Below, piece after piece: positions 1 to 9,572 of a stretch of 48,990 nucleotides of DNA. The position numbers and the translations under genes are program-made. Every line of letters begins with the position of its first letter. Position 1 is the stretch's first letter. The DNA lies in the NCBI RefSeq assembly GCF_001434585.1, contig NZ_AZDB01000016.1, forward strand, positions 1 through 48,990. Reading direction: 5' to 3'. The notes beneath the pieces were generated by a model, which made no database searches, was not told the DNA's origin, and was given only the letters and a program-made list of their open reading frames with translations. Source of the stretch: Companilactobacillus crustorum JCM 15951 (GTDB lineage: Bacteria; Bacillota; Bacilli; Lactobacillales; Lactobacillaceae).

Positions 1-20
1 GTTCGGATTAATTTTACAAT

Positions 21-281
21 CTACCATTTATTATAAGTTATTTTAGAAACTACATTTTTCTTAAAGATAACGATCCACCTTTTGTAGTAACTAACTAGAG
101 GCTCTTCACTCGATTTAGCACTGGATAAATTAGGATGCTCAATTTGTATTTGACTGGCAGCTAAAATAGCCTCTGACTTATGTTGAAAGCCGGATTTACG
201 GAGCTTCTTATATTTTCCAAATTGATCTTTATATGATATTTCGTACTGCCAAACGTTTCCTCTTTTGCGATAACTGACCAT
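21..281 (-). pseudogene. Tyrosine recombinase (integrase) N-terminal part, interrupted by an in-frame TAG
   Basis: The translation from the ATG at 281 resembles the N-terminal arm DNA-binding and SAM-like regions of phage/ICE-type tyrosine integrases: a short basic start (VSYRKRGNVWQYEISYKDQFG), then SGFQHKSEAILAA and YYKRWIVIFKKNVVSKITYNKW. A GGAGG eight bases upstream supports this ATG over the GTG at 296. The frame stops at TAG (21-23) after about 87 residues, but continues in register as IVKLIR to the window edge, which suits the helix following TYNKW in this family. The catalytic domain would lie left of the window. The gene abuts the inverted pglX segment, so it is the likely inversion enzyme of the locus. 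Whether the TAG inactivates it, is read through, or is a sequencing error cannot be decided here. Confidence 0.7.
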
Positions 282-2376
282 TATTGTGCCCTCCACACGG
301 AACAGTTGTCACAATTTTGGCACATACGTAACCAGATTCCAATAATTTAGCATCGAATAATTGCTTATCATCAGCGATGTGATTTAGTAGAGGATGTTTT
401 TTAAAATCCCATGAAGTCTCGAAGGAATCCCAATCTAGCTTGGCAATATTTATTAATTGATTTGTTAATTCAAGATTGGTTTCTTCATTATCGAGATCCA
501 ATAATGGCAAGTTGGCAAAATCACCAATCTGTGAATTTATTGTTGGATTTAACGTATCAAACAAATATTGTGCAACATTCGTATTTAAAAAAGACAAAAC
601 CGCAATTAATCTATCATGATTATTGGTAAAAGCTTCATTTCCCGCAGTATCATGTATTGATCCAAAGATTCTATATCTAGCATTAAATTTTCCAGAAGTG
701 ATTTTAGGCCAAGTTATCGCTTCATGAAAGTAATAATTTGTATTTTGCGGTCTAGATCTAACTTTTCCATTCTTATCTTTGAAATTTCTTATTTTATAGC
801 CATTATCTTCCCAATCAACAACGTAATCATAATTTCCATACCATTTTCTATATGAGCCACCTTTGTTGTAAGGAAACCATTTCTTCTTTGATTTTATAGA
901 ATCCTCGATTGACTTTGATGTCATACTAATCTTTTTATTACTTATTTCGAACCATAATTTAATAAATAGATTATTATTACCAGTTTGAAGACCAACCTTT
1001 GGAGAGACTATTTCGTCCATTCTTTTACCAACAACAAAATCATTAAATAATGTACTACTTGCCCAATAAGCAATAGGACTACCAGGAATCTTAGAAAAGT
1101 TCGCTTGATTAGTTCGATAAAGGTATCCACAGTCAGGATTTGAAATGGCCTCAAGCGTTTTTTCTTTCTGTGTCTTCATACCGCCTTTAAAGTCAGATAA
1201 CTTAATATATGCACCATCAGAATCATTTGACGGTGTATTTTTAATAACAAAAGTATTAATTGGCACAGTTGCCTCTTCAAATGCAGAATACTCCATTTGA
1301 ATAAGACTAGAGATCTTTTTATTTTGTACTAAATAATTACGCAGCTTTTCATATGTTTTAATAAACATCCATACAAATGGTGTCATATATGCTGAATATC
1401 CACTTGGTGCTAACCAAGTAACATTGTTATAGATAAAAACTGAAAACATATCTCCGGAATAATCAGAATAATATTTCTTAACATATTTTTTTAGTTCTTT
1501 ATCCATTTTATTTAGATAGGGAGGATTAGTGGCAACAACTTCGTATTTTCTACTCATATCCTCAGCTAAATTGATAACTTTTAAAATGGTATCCCTTGAT
1601 TCTTGAATACCATAAAGATCAATACCTGATATTGAAACATTATTAACATCATTTCTGAGTCTATCAAAATCATAATCTCTATCTATTTTAATAATTGATC
1701 CTAATTCTTTAGCATCTTTAAACTGTGCAATTAAGTATTTGAGATCTTCTTTAGAATCATCTGGGATTTTCTCTAATAACTCTGGGGCAATATCATCACT
1801 TTCAACGAAAACATGTAGATTGAGCTTTACGTCGGCATTTCTTAAAATTCTTCGATTATATTGTCTTGCTTTCATCATTAAAGAAAACGATGCTAATTGG
1901 AAAGCCCGTTGATCAATTTCTAAACCATAGAGATTTTTAGTAATAATTTTTACTGCGGCATCCCTAGCCGAATATCCTTCTTCAAGGTATATTTTCATAA
2001 AAACATCAAATGCATAAATTAAAATATGACCAGAGCCCATTGCATTATCCATTAATTTGATATCTTGAATATCTTTACCATTTGGCACAAACGAAAGTTC
2101 TTCAGGTAATAAGAATTTCAGATCATTCTTAATTTTACTTTCAGGATGTCTTTCTAACCAGTATTTGCCTAAGGAGTTATCAACCATGTATCGAACAACC
2201 CAATCAGTTGTAAATAATTGAGTCGCTGCAGGTATATCACTCTTTTTAACAGCTCCGCCACTTATGTTAACTACTTCGTCGTGTAGTTCTGTATTGTAAT
2301 ACTGATAAATCCAACCAATAATCTCAACCTGACCACCTTGAGAAACATCAAAATCAGCTTCATCAATATTGGTCAC
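229..2376 (-). CDS. pglX: Partial BREX adenine methyltransferase PglX in inverted orientation (probable silent cassette)
   Basis: PglX is the N6-adenine methyltransferase that marks host DNA in BREX phage defence. The product carries QVEIIGWIYQYYN, PAATQLFTTDWVVRYMVDNSLG, the SAM-binding MGSGH (about residues 113-117) and the catalytic NPPY (about 284), followed by the probable target-recognition region. Full PglX is about 1,200 residues; this frame has 715. The N-terminal domain is missing: PglX-like coding continues upstream of the GTG at 2376 (FSSTPNYNRGVIKEIV) to a TGA at 2458-2460. The C-terminal domain is missing too: similarity fades after SWDFKKHPLL and the last residues overlap the integrase start. 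The segment is antisense to pglZ, so it is unlikely to be expressed as part of the BREX operon. I read it as an alternative pglX segment for inversion; a decayed duplicate is the alternative. Confidence 0.85.
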   Translation of the reverse strand: MTNIDEADFDVSQGGQVEIIGWIYQYYNTELHDEVVNISGGAVKKSDIPAATQLFTTDWVVRYMVDNSLGKYWLERHPESKIKNDLKFLLPEELSFVPNGKDIQDIKLMDNAMGSGHILIYAFDVFMKIYLEEGYSARDAAVKIITKNLYGLEIDQRAFQLASFSLMMKARQYNRRILRNADVKLNLHVFVESDDIAPELLEKIPDDSKEDLKYLIAQFKDAKELGSIIKIDRDYDFDRLRNDVNNVSISGIDLYGIQESRDTILKVINLAEDMSRKYEVVATNPPYLNKMDKELKKYVKKYYSDYSGDMFSVFIYNNVTWLAPSGYSAYMTPFVWMFIKTYEKLRNYLVQNKKISSLIQMEYSAFEEATVPINTFVIKNTPSNDSDGAYIKLSDFKGGMKTQKEKTLEAISNPDCGYLYRTNQANFSKIPGSPIAYWASSTLFNDFVVGKRMDEIVSPKVGLQTGNNNLFIKLWFEISNKKISMTSKSIEDSIKSKKKWFPYNKGGSYRKWYGNYDYVVDWEDNGYKIRNFKDKNGKVRSRPQNTNYYFHEAITWPKITSGKFNARYRIFGSIHDTAGNEAFTNNHDRLIAVLSFLNTNVAQYLFDTLNPTINSQIGDFANLPLLDLDNEETNLELTNQLINIAKLDWDSFETSWDFKKHPLLNHIADDKQLFDAKLLESGYVCAKIVTTVPCGGHNNGQLSQKRKRLAVRNII
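283..326. repeat. Imperfect inverted repeat at the integrase/pglX junction
   Basis: Arms ATTGTGCC (283-290) and GGCACATA (319-326) are inverted around a 28-bp spacer. The spacer holds the integrase Shine-Dalgarno. The repeat lies where pglX-like coding gives way to the integrase gene, so it is a candidate recombinase site or integrase operator. The arms are short and chance remains possible. Confidence 0.3.
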
Positions 2377-2453
2377 AATCTCTTTAATAACGCCACGATT
2401 ATAGTTTGGAGTGGACGAAAATAAATTATGGTAAAGAAGAGGATTTAATATTG

Positions 2454-2479
2454 TAATTCAATAATGTATCATTGAATTA
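2454..2479. repeat. Perfect 9-8-9 inverted repeat between pglX segment and pglZ
   Basis: TAATTCAAT (2454-2462) and ATTGAATTA (2471-2479) are exact reverse complements around the spacer AATGTATC. This geometry matches core sites of tyrosine recombinases, and the position is exactly where the pglX-like frame ends. There is no T-run, so a terminator is unlikely. It may instead be an operator for pglZ. Confidence 0.45.
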
Positions 2480-2507
2480 ATAGTATTTATTGAAAAGAGG
2501 CACTGGC

Positions 2508-5027
2508 ATGGCTGATGTCAAAAATAATCAAGTTATCGATAACTTAAAGAGAAAATTTAAAAATGGCAGTCACATTGTTTTCTGGTATGACGACAATGCA
2601 GAGTTTGCTGATGAACTAGATAACATTACTGCGGAATTAAAAAATCTTGCGAATGTAGTGATTTTACATAGGGGAGAGCAACTAAAACTTAAACTAAAGT
2701 TATTGTCCGCTCCGAGTGATGAAAGCTATTTAGTCTACTCGCCAAATAAGCAACCATCCTTAAACGACAATCATTTACGGGATATTATTTTGTATTCAGA
2801 TACATTTACAGCAGATTCTCAAGAAATGATTCGCCGTGATTTGGGACTTCCCGAAAATTTAAAATCTTTTGTTAAAACACACGCTAAATTCTTCGCTAAC
2901 AAGGAACGAAGATTGAAATTTTCAAAGTATGATATAAACAGTTACGAAAAAAATCCTGAAATGGGTATTCTAGCTACTTTAGTTAATTCAAATCTAATTA
3001 ATGTTAATTTCTTTGATATTCTTCAGATTGTATTGAGCAACGGTATTCATGAAAAAAATACTCTAGATGAATTTGCTAAATATAATGTATTAGATAATTT
3101 CTGGGGATATACAAATGAGATGTTTGATTACAATGAGTCAGAACCTAACTTGCTCAATCTTTCTTCAGCATTATTCATCACAGAAGCCTTTCATCAGATG
3201 GATGTTCCTATACCGGATCGTATTAGTGATTTTGATCTATCATCGAAATATGCTAATGTCAGTACATTTGTGAGATCATTTAGCAGTAGTAATGTCAATA
3301 ATGGCGATAAGTTTGGGGATATTGCTGATGAAGTATGGGCCCAGTATGGTGATAAATATGCTTTATTGAAGAATACTAACGTCGATCAATGGTCAAAATC
3401 AGGTGTCTTTAGTATTTTTGATCGCAAAATTTTGTTATGGGAACAGGACCGATTGTTACATGAGGATTTTGATAGTCGAACTGATGGACTTACTTTCCCA
3501 GAATTGGTCAAAAGACGTCTTGAGATGCATTTTGTATCTGAATATCGGGTACTTTATCAAATGCTTCAAAACGCCTGGAAATTATTATCTTCAATCGGGC
3601 GTAAGACATCTAATAGTACCGAGGGTATGATAAGTGATTATGTGAACGAAGGATATTTGATTGATACGTATTACAGACATTTTGTATTGAGTTATCAATC
3701 TTTAACAAAAACGGATGCATTCTTTAAGACAAGAGAAGCAGTTGAAACGGCATATACGAATGAATATTTAAATACATATAATTTCTCATGGACGGATAAA
3801 CTGAATTATCATAATTTAGCGAGCCGTGACTTACAACGTGATTTCTATAAAAATTATATTGAAACTGAGCAAAACCGAATTGTTGTAATAATTTCAGATG
3901 CATTTAGATTTGAAGCTGCCAAGGAATTAGAACGAGAGCTCTCTATGGACGATCAAATAACTGAACGAAAAATGAGATATTTAATCTCTGGATTACCATC
4001 AGTTACTTACATGGGAATGCCATCTTTGTTGCCAAATGATGATTTGAAGTTAGTAGGTAAGAACTTATTAGTAGATGGCAAAGAGGCCAATAACAGAGAA
4101 AAAAGAGCCCAAATTTTAATTTCTAAGAATCCTAATAGTGCAGCTTATGCATTGGATGATTTAAAAGATGCGACTTCCAAAGAAATTAAGGGCTTATTTG
4201 CAGGTAAAGAAGTTGTCTATATTTATCATAACCAGATTGATGCAATTGCGGATAACAAGAAGACAGAAGACGATGCTTTTAAAGCAACCGCCGATGCGAT
4301 TAAGGAGATTAAGGATTTAATTGGTCGATTAAGAACAAATAGTATTAACCATTTTTATGTAACTGCTGATCATGGATACATTTATCGAAATGAGAATTTG
4401 AAAGATTCTGACAAAATTTCCGAAGAAGTCGATCAAAATGATTTGAAATCCCAACGGTATATTGTTACAGAGAATCAAATTGCCGAACCAGGAATCGGTA
4501 AACAAAAGTTGGCTGATATTTTGAATAATGACGATAATCGATTTGTCTATTATCCTCAATCTGCTAGTGTCTTCAAATCTGCTGGATCGGTTAATTATGT
4601 TCACGGTGGAGCTTCATTACAAGAGATGATAGTGCCCTTACTTGAAATAAAAACTACTTCTAAGAGATCTCAGGCCGTGGACGCTGAGTTACAGCTGATT
4701 AGTACTAATAGAAATATTACGTCCTTAGAAGTACCAATTCGCTTATTACAAGCTAAACCTATCGGTTCTACATATAGACCTACTGTTTATAATGTTTATT
4801 TCCAAGATGTTAAAGGTGAACTGATTTCAGCAAAAACTGCGGTAAATGCCAATCTTACTTCTGCCAAAGTGGAAGATAGAATGATTGATTTGAATCTTAA
4901 TTTGATAGATAAGCAATATGACAATAGCGATAAGTATTATTTCGTGGTCGAGAATACAAACACTGGTGATGTTGTTAAAAATGAATATAATATGGATATT
5001 GCTACTTTTAGGGATTTTGATTTTTAG
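2508..5027 (+). CDS. pglZ: BREX phosphatase-like protein PglZ (BrxZ)
   Basis: PglZ is a core BREX protein of the alkaline phosphatase superfamily, required for phage exclusion with PglX and BrxC. The 839-residue product starts with VIDNLKRKFKNGSHIVFWYDD, typical of the PglZ N-terminus. It has a metal-binding core with VVIISDAFRFEAAKEL (about residue 460) and TADHGYIYRN (about 620). The length matches type 1 PglZ. The ATG at 2508 is preceded by AAAAGAGG at seven bases, better than the in-frame TTG at 2490. The antisense pglX segment lies upstream and the Mrr-like gene 18 bases downstream, so the latter two are probably cotranscribed. No convincing promoter is visible directly upstream. Confidence 0.93.
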   Translation: MADVKNNQVIDNLKRKFKNGSHIVFWYDDNAEFADELDNITAELKNLANVVILHRGEQLKLKLKLLSAPSDESYLVYSPNKQPSLNDNHLRDIILYSDTFTADSQEMIRRDLGLPENLKSFVKTHAKFFANKERRLKFSKYDINSYEKNPEMGILATLVNSNLINVNFFDILQIVLSNGIHEKNTLDEFAKYNVLDNFWGYTNEMFDYNESEPNLLNLSSALFITEAFHQMDVPIPDRISDFDLSSKYANVSTFVRSFSSSNVNNGDKFGDIADEVWAQYGDKYALLKNTNVDQWSKSGVFSIFDRKILLWEQDRLLHEDFDSRTDGLTFPELVKRRLEMHFVSEYRVLYQMLQNAWKLLSSIGRKTSNSTEGMISDYVNEGYLIDTYYRHFVLSYQSLTKTDAFFKTREAVETAYTNEYLNTYNFSWTDKLNYHNLASRDLQRDFYKNYIETEQNRIVVIISDAFRFEAAKELERELSMDDQITERKMRYLISGLPSVTYMGMPSLLPNDDLKLVGKNLLVDGKEANNREKRAQILISKNPNSAAYALDDLKDATSKEIKGLFAGKEVVYIYHNQIDAIADNKKTEDDAFKATADAIKEIKDLIGRLRTNSINHFYVTADHGYIYRNENLKDSDKISEEVDQNDLKSQRYIVTENQIAEPGIGKQKLADILNNDDNRFVYYPQSASVFKSAGSVNYVHGGASLQEMIVPLLEIKTTSKRSQAVDAELQLISTNRNITSLEVPIRLLQAKPIGSTYRPTVYNVYFQDVKGELISAKTAVNANLTSAKVEDRMIDLNLNLIDKQYDNSDKYYFVVENTNTGDVVKNEYNMDIATFRDFDF

Positions 5028-5045
5028 GGAGTTGTAGGCGAGGAT

Positions 5046-6008
5046 ATGAATTATAAAGAATTAAAATTGGGTAAACATGGATTACCAACGTGGGATTCGC
5101 TGATACCAATCATTTTAAGATATTTTAGCGATGATTTAGAAAAAGAATCGAAAAAAATAGCAGTACAGGTTTCTGATTCTTTGGATTTACCAGATAGGTT
5201 GAGAGAAGCGGTGTATGTAAATAATCCTTCTTCAAATACGATAGAGGATCGGACTAAGTGGTGTATCAGTGAGCTTTATACTGCCGGTGCAATTGAAAGA
5301 CCATCAAGGGGTGTTTATAAGATTTCTCCTTTGGGGATGAGTTTACTTAAACTGAATGATTCAGAATTGACTAGAAATAAGATTCATTCGTTACCTCAGT
5401 ATCAAAATCATCAGAAGGAACTAATCAAGAGAAATGAAATTTCAGGTTTAAATAACGAAAAGGTATCTGAGAAGGCAGAAGATAACGATTCCGACGTCAA
5501 TGTTGTTGATAAGTTGTGTGAAGTAACTGAAAAATACAATAACAAGATTGCTTCTAACCTTCTGAAGATGATTCAAGAATCTGATCCTAATTTTTTTGAA
5601 CAATTGGTAGTTAAATTGTTAATTAAAATGGGATATAAAGGCCCAAATGGTTCATCCAGAGTTACGCAAAAGACGAATGATGGTGGAATTGATGGAATTA
5701 TTAATCAAGATCCACTTGGGACAAGTACAGTTTATCTTCAAGCTAAAAGATATAAAGATGATAATGTAGTGCAAAGACCAGCTATTGATGGTTTCTATGG
5801 AGCCTTATCCCGTGTACATGCTGACCGTGGTGTTTTTATTACGACTTCACATTTTTCAAGTAGTGCAATGACAACTGCTAAAAATTTTTCGATTGTACTA
5901 ATAGATGGAATACAACTAACAAATTTAATGCTTCAATATCACGTTGGAGTTCAAGTAAAAAAGCACTTAGATCTCTTTGAGATTGACGAGGATTTCTTTG
6001 AAGATTAA
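5046..6008 (+). CDS. mrr: Mrr-family restriction endonuclease
   Basis: Mrr proteins are type IV restriction enzymes that cut modified DNA. The product (320 aa) has a winged-helix Mrr_N domain (about residues 10-100: LPTWDSLIPIILRYFSDD, WCISELYTAGAIERPSRGVYKIS). A polar linker (about 120-160) leads to a C-terminal PD-(D/E)xK fold with FFEQLVVKLLIKMGY, GGIDGII and YLQAKRY, supplying the conserved Glu, Asp and QxK residues. It starts 18 bases after pglZ and ends just before a strong terminator, so it looks like the last gene of the BREX operon. Type 1 BREX normally ends with brxL here. How the nuclease avoids PglX-methylated host DNA is unknown; it may recognise a different modification. Confidence 0.9.
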   Translation: MNYKELKLGKHGLPTWDSLIPIILRYFSDDLEKESKKIAVQVSDSLDLPDRLREAVYVNNPSSNTIEDRTKWCISELYTAGAIERPSRGVYKISPLGMSLLKLNDSELTRNKIHSLPQYQNHQKELIKRNEISGLNNEKVSEKAEDNDSDVNVVDKLCEVTEKYNNKIASNLLKMIQESDPNFFEQLVVKLLIKMGYKGPNGSSRVTQKTNDGGIDGIINQDPLGTSTVYLQAKRYKDDNVVQRPAIDGFYGALSRVHADRGVFITTSHFSSSAMTTAKNFSIVLIDGIQLTNLMLQYHVGVQVKKHLDLFEIDEDFFED

Positions 6009-6015
6009 AATATAC

Positions 6016-6041
6016 GACCAAGCGTTCGCTTGGTCTTTTTT
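6016..6041 (+). terminator. Intrinsic terminator of pglZ-mrr
   Basis: GACCAAGCG pairs with CGCTTGGTC across a tight TT loop and is followed by six Ts, directly after the mrr stop codon. Confidence 0.9.
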
Positions 6042-6095
6042 ATTTTCAACAATATTGATACAATATCATAGGTAAAGATTGGGGATAAAAATATA

Positions 6096-6899
6096 ATGAA
6101 AATACTCTTCGTGGGCGATGTCGTTGGTTCTGTCGGCATTAAAGCTATAGAAACGTATCTACCTGAAATTAAAAAGAAGGTTAAGCCACAATTAACGATT
6201 GTTAATGGTGAGAATGCTGCTGGTGGCAAGGGTACGAAAGAACCTGATTATCAAAAGATCACTCGAGCTGGTGCTGACGTTGTTACGGGAGGAAATCATA
6301 CTTGGGATAAACGTGAAATTCTTGACTTTATTGATGATCCGAAGAAGAATATTCTCCGTCCCTATAACTTTCCTGGCGACCATGTCCCTGGACGTGGCTA
6401 CCTCGAAATCAATGTAAATTCAAAAAAAGTTTATGTTATTAATATGATGGGAACTGCTTTAATGCAACCGATCGATAACCCATTCCTTGAAGCTGACAAA
6501 TTGTTGAAAACTTTGGATAAAGATGCTATAAAATTCGTTGATTTTCACGCGGAAACAACTAGTGAAAAGATTGCTTTTGCCAATTATATGGTAGGTCGTG
6601 TTGCGGCAGTTTGTGGAACGCATACGCATGTCCAAACAAATGATGCACAGGTTATCAACAAGCAGACAGCTTACATAACTGATGTAGGAATGACGGGTTC
6701 ATACGATGGGATTTTGGGCGACAAAAAAGAACCAATTATCAATCGTTTCTTAACGCAGAGACCTAACAAGTTCGATGTCGACGAAGAAGGTCGTATGCAA
6801 ATTGGCTTTGCTGTCATTGACATTAACGATCAAACAAATAATGCTAGAAGTATTAAAAATTATGTTATTACACCAAACAATCAAAAATTCTTAAACTAA
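6096..6899 (+). CDS. ymdB: YmdB-family metallophosphodiesterase
   Basis: YmdB is a dinuclear-metal phosphoesterase acting on 2',3'-cyclic nucleotides and influencing RNA turnover and biofilm gene expression in Bacillus. The product has the family ligand motifs in order: FVGDVVG at the N-terminus, [30 protein letters not shown] and CGTHTHVQT. Its length (267 aa) is normal for the family. It is separated from the BREX operon by a terminator and lies 13 bases before mutS, with which it is probably cotranscribed. In many lactobacilli rny and recA stand upstream of this gene; here that position is taken by BREX. Confidence 0.93.
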   Translation: MKILFVGDVVGSVGIKAIETYLPEIKKKVKPQLTIVNGENAAGGKGTKEPDYQKITRAGADVVTGGNHTWDKREILDFIDDPKKNILRPYNFPGDHVPGRGYLEINVNSKKVYVINMMGTALMQPIDNPFLEADKLLKTLDKDAIKFVDFHAETTSEKIAFANYMVGRVAAVCGTHTHVQTNDAQVINKQTAYITDVGMTGSYDGILGDKKEPIINRFLTQRPNKFDVDEEGRMQIGFAVIDINDQTNNARSIKNYVITPNNQKFLN

Positions 6900-6912
6900 G
6901 TGGAGGGTACTA

Positions 6913-9558
6913 ATGCCACAAAAAACTAAAGAGACACCAATGATGGAGCAATATCTGGAGTATAAAAAACAATACCCAGATGCTTTTTTGTTATACCGAG
7001 TTGGCGATTTCTACGAAATGTTTTATGACGATGCTGTTAAGGGTTCACAGATTCTCGAATTGACCCTAACTTCTCGTAATAAAAAAGCCGATGAAGGCAT
7101 TCCGATGTGTGGAGTACCTCATCATGCTGTTGAAGGTTACATTGATACACTTGTGGATAAAGGTTATAAAGTAGCTGTCTGCGATCAATTGGAAAATCCT
7201 GCTGATGCTGAAGGCAAAATGGTTAAACGAGGTGTTACTCGAGTAGTTACACCTGGTACAATCATGGATAAGTCGGATCAAGGTAAAGAAAACAACTACA
7301 TTACCGCTATTTCGGCTCATAAAAATATTTTTAGTTTAGCTTATGCTGACCTATCAACTGGTGAAGTTAAAGTTACAACGGTTGATAATCAATTAGATTT
7401 AACTAATGAATTACAGAATTTGGATACTAAAGAAACGGTTGTATCTGGTAGTTTTCCACAGAAATATTTGGACCAATTGCGTAAACTTGGTATCTTAATT
7501 TCTAAATTAGAAGATTTAGAGGATAATTACGCTTTTGATTTTTCACAAATATCTTCTGATGATGAGGTAGCAACGGTTAAGTTGTTAATAAGTTATTTAG
7601 TCAAAACGCAGATGCGTTCGTTGGATCATTTGAAACCAGCTCAATCATATGAAACTTCTTCTTATTTATTGATGGATCATTCAGCCCAGAGTAATTTGGA
7701 ACTGTTCAAAAATATCCGGACAAATAAAAAATCAGGGACTTTATTGTGGCTTTTAGATGAAACTAAAACTGCTATGGGAAGTCGTTTACTGAAACAATGG
7801 TTAGCTCGTCCACTGATTAGTGTGGATAAATTAAAAGCTCGTCAACATTTGGTGCAAGTCTTTTTGGACAATTATTTCCAAAGATCATCTTTCCAAGATT
7901 ATCTAACGAAGGTTTATGACTTGGAACGTTTAGCTGGTCGGGTAGCTTATGGAACAGTTAATGGTCGTGATTTAATCCAATTAAAAACTTCTTTGCAACA
8001 AGTTCCTGAAATTAAATCTATCTTATTGGATATCGGAGACGATGAATTAACAACCTATGTGGAAAAGATTGATGAAGTAGCCGATATTCGTGATTTGATC
8101 GACAAAGCAATTGTTGAAGAAGCTCCAATTTCCATTACTGCTGGTGGCTTGATCAAAGAAGGCTATAACGAGCAACTGGATCAATATCTTGATGCTTCAA
8201 AGAATGGTAAACAATGGTTGGCTACTTTGAAGGCTAAAGAACAAGAATTAACTGGTATCAATAATTTGAAAATTGGTTACAATAAGGTATTTGGTTATTA
8301 TATTGAAGTCAGTCGTGCTAATATCGATAAGGTTCCTGAAGATCGTTATACACGTAAGCAAACTTTGGTTAATGCCGAAAGATATATCACCCCTGAACTC
8401 AAGGACAAAGAAAGTTTGATATTAGAAGCTGAGGAAAAATCTAAGAGTTTGGAATATCATTTATTTGATGAAATTCGTAAGAAAATTAAGGATCAGATTC
8501 GACGAATTCAAAGTTTAGCTAATATTTTGTCGCGTTTAGATGTTTTACAGAGCTTTGCAGTTGTCAGTGAAGAATATCATTATGTGGCCCCTGAATTTAT
8601 AGAGAAACACGAGCTAAAGATCACTAATGGTCGTCATCCTGTTGTGGAAAAAGTTTTAAGCAATAACAGTTATATTCCTAATGATGTTACGTTTGATGAT
8701 AAAACTGATATTTTGTTGATAACCGGACCTAATATGTCTGGTAAAAGTACTTACATGCGCCAAATGGCATTAACAGTTATTATGGCTCAAATAGGTTGTT
8801 TTGTACCGGCTGATGGTGCTAAATTGCCGATTTTTGATCACATTTTCACTCGAATTGGTGCTGCCGATGATTTGATTTCTGGTGACAGTACTTTTATGGT
8901 AGAAATGCGTGAGGCTAATGATGCTTTGAAGAATGCTACGCCTAACAGTTTGATTATTTTTGATGAAATTGGACGTGGTACAGCAACTTATGATGGGATG
9001 GCTTTGGCTCAAGCAATTATCGAGTATATTGATAAAAATGTAAAAGCTATGACGTTATTCTCAACTCACTATCATGAATTGACTGAGTTAGAGTCGCAAT
9101 TGCCAGGGTTGAAGAATGTTCACGTTGATGCCTCCGAAGAGAATGGCGACTTGGTATTCTTGCACAAAGTTTTGCCAGGACCTGCCGACAAATCTTACGG
9201 GATTCACGTAGCTAAATTAGCTGGATTGCCAAATGACGTTTTGATTCGTGCGGATAAAATCTTGAGTAGTTTGGAAGAAACTTCGGTTCATACAACTGCT
9301 TCAGAGAGTATTCACGAACCAGCTGTTGAAACGCCAGTGGAAAAAACATCTATTGTGAAAACTTCTGTTAAATCCGAACCAAATGAAATAGATGATGAGG
9401 AACAACTATCCCTGTTCCCTGAAATTAATAAAAAAGTTAAAAAACTATCTAATAAAGAAAGCCAAGTTATTAAAGATATAAATGAGCAAGATTTAATGGG
9501 AATTACTCCTATTGAAGCAATCAATTTACTTTATAAATGGCAAAAGAAGCTTAAATAA
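6913..9558 (+). CDS. mutS: DNA mismatch repair protein MutS
   Basis: MutS recognises mismatches and recruits MutL. The N-terminus has the mismatch-contacting motif VGDFYEMF. The ATPase has Walker [10 protein letters not shown] (about residue 604), a Walker B region [16 protein letters not shown] and the downstream STHYHEL histidine. Near the C-terminus (about 832) QLSLF matches the beta-clamp binding motif, followed by a lysine-rich linker and a short helical tail. The length (881 aa) is normal. TGGAGGGT precedes the ATG, and mutL follows after 14 bases. Confidence 0.97.
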   Translation: MPQKTKETPMMEQYLEYKKQYPDAFLLYRVGDFYEMFYDDAVKGSQILELTLTSRNKKADEGIPMCGVPHHAVEGYIDTLVDKGYKVAVCDQLENPADAEGKMVKRGVTRVVTPGTIMDKSDQGKENNYITAISAHKNIFSLAYADLSTGEVKVTTVDNQLDLTNELQNLDTKETVVSGSFPQKYLDQLRKLGILISKLEDLEDNYAFDFSQISSDDEVATVKLLISYLVKTQMRSLDHLKPAQSYETSSYLLMDHSAQSNLELFKNIRTNKKSGTLLWLLDETKTAMGSRLLKQWLARPLISVDKLKARQHLVQVFLDNYFQRSSFQDYLTKVYDLERLAGRVAYGTVNGRDLIQLKTSLQQVPEIKSILLDIGDDELTTYVEKIDEVADIRDLIDKAIVEEAPISITAGGLIKEGYNEQLDQYLDASKNGKQWLATLKAKEQELTGINNLKIGYNKVFGYYIEVSRANIDKVPEDRYTRKQTLVNAERYITPELKDKESLILEAEEKSKSLEYHLFDEIRKKIKDQIRRIQSLANILSRLDVLQSFAVVSEEYHYVAPEFIEKHELKITNGRHPVVEKVLSNNSYIPNDVTFDDKTDILLITGPNMSGKSTYMRQMALTVIMAQIGCFVPADGAKLPIFDHIFTRIGAADDLISGDSTFMVEMREANDALKNATPNSLIIFDEIGRGTATYDGMALAQAIIEYIDKNVKAMTLFSTHYHELTELESQLPGLKNVHVDASEENGDLVFLHKVLPGPADKSYGIHVAKLAGLPNDVLIRADKILSSLEETSVHTTASESIHEPAVETPVEKTSIVKTSVKSEPNEIDDEEQLSLFPEINKKVKKLSNKESQVIKDINEQDLMGITPIEAINLLYKWQKKLK

Positions 9559-9572
9559 AAGAAGGTGGAAAA

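Noticed and set aside
2490-2507. TTG start six codons upstream for PglZ
   Set aside because: It overlaps the Shine-Dalgarno used by the ATG at 2508 and adds residues not expected in the family.
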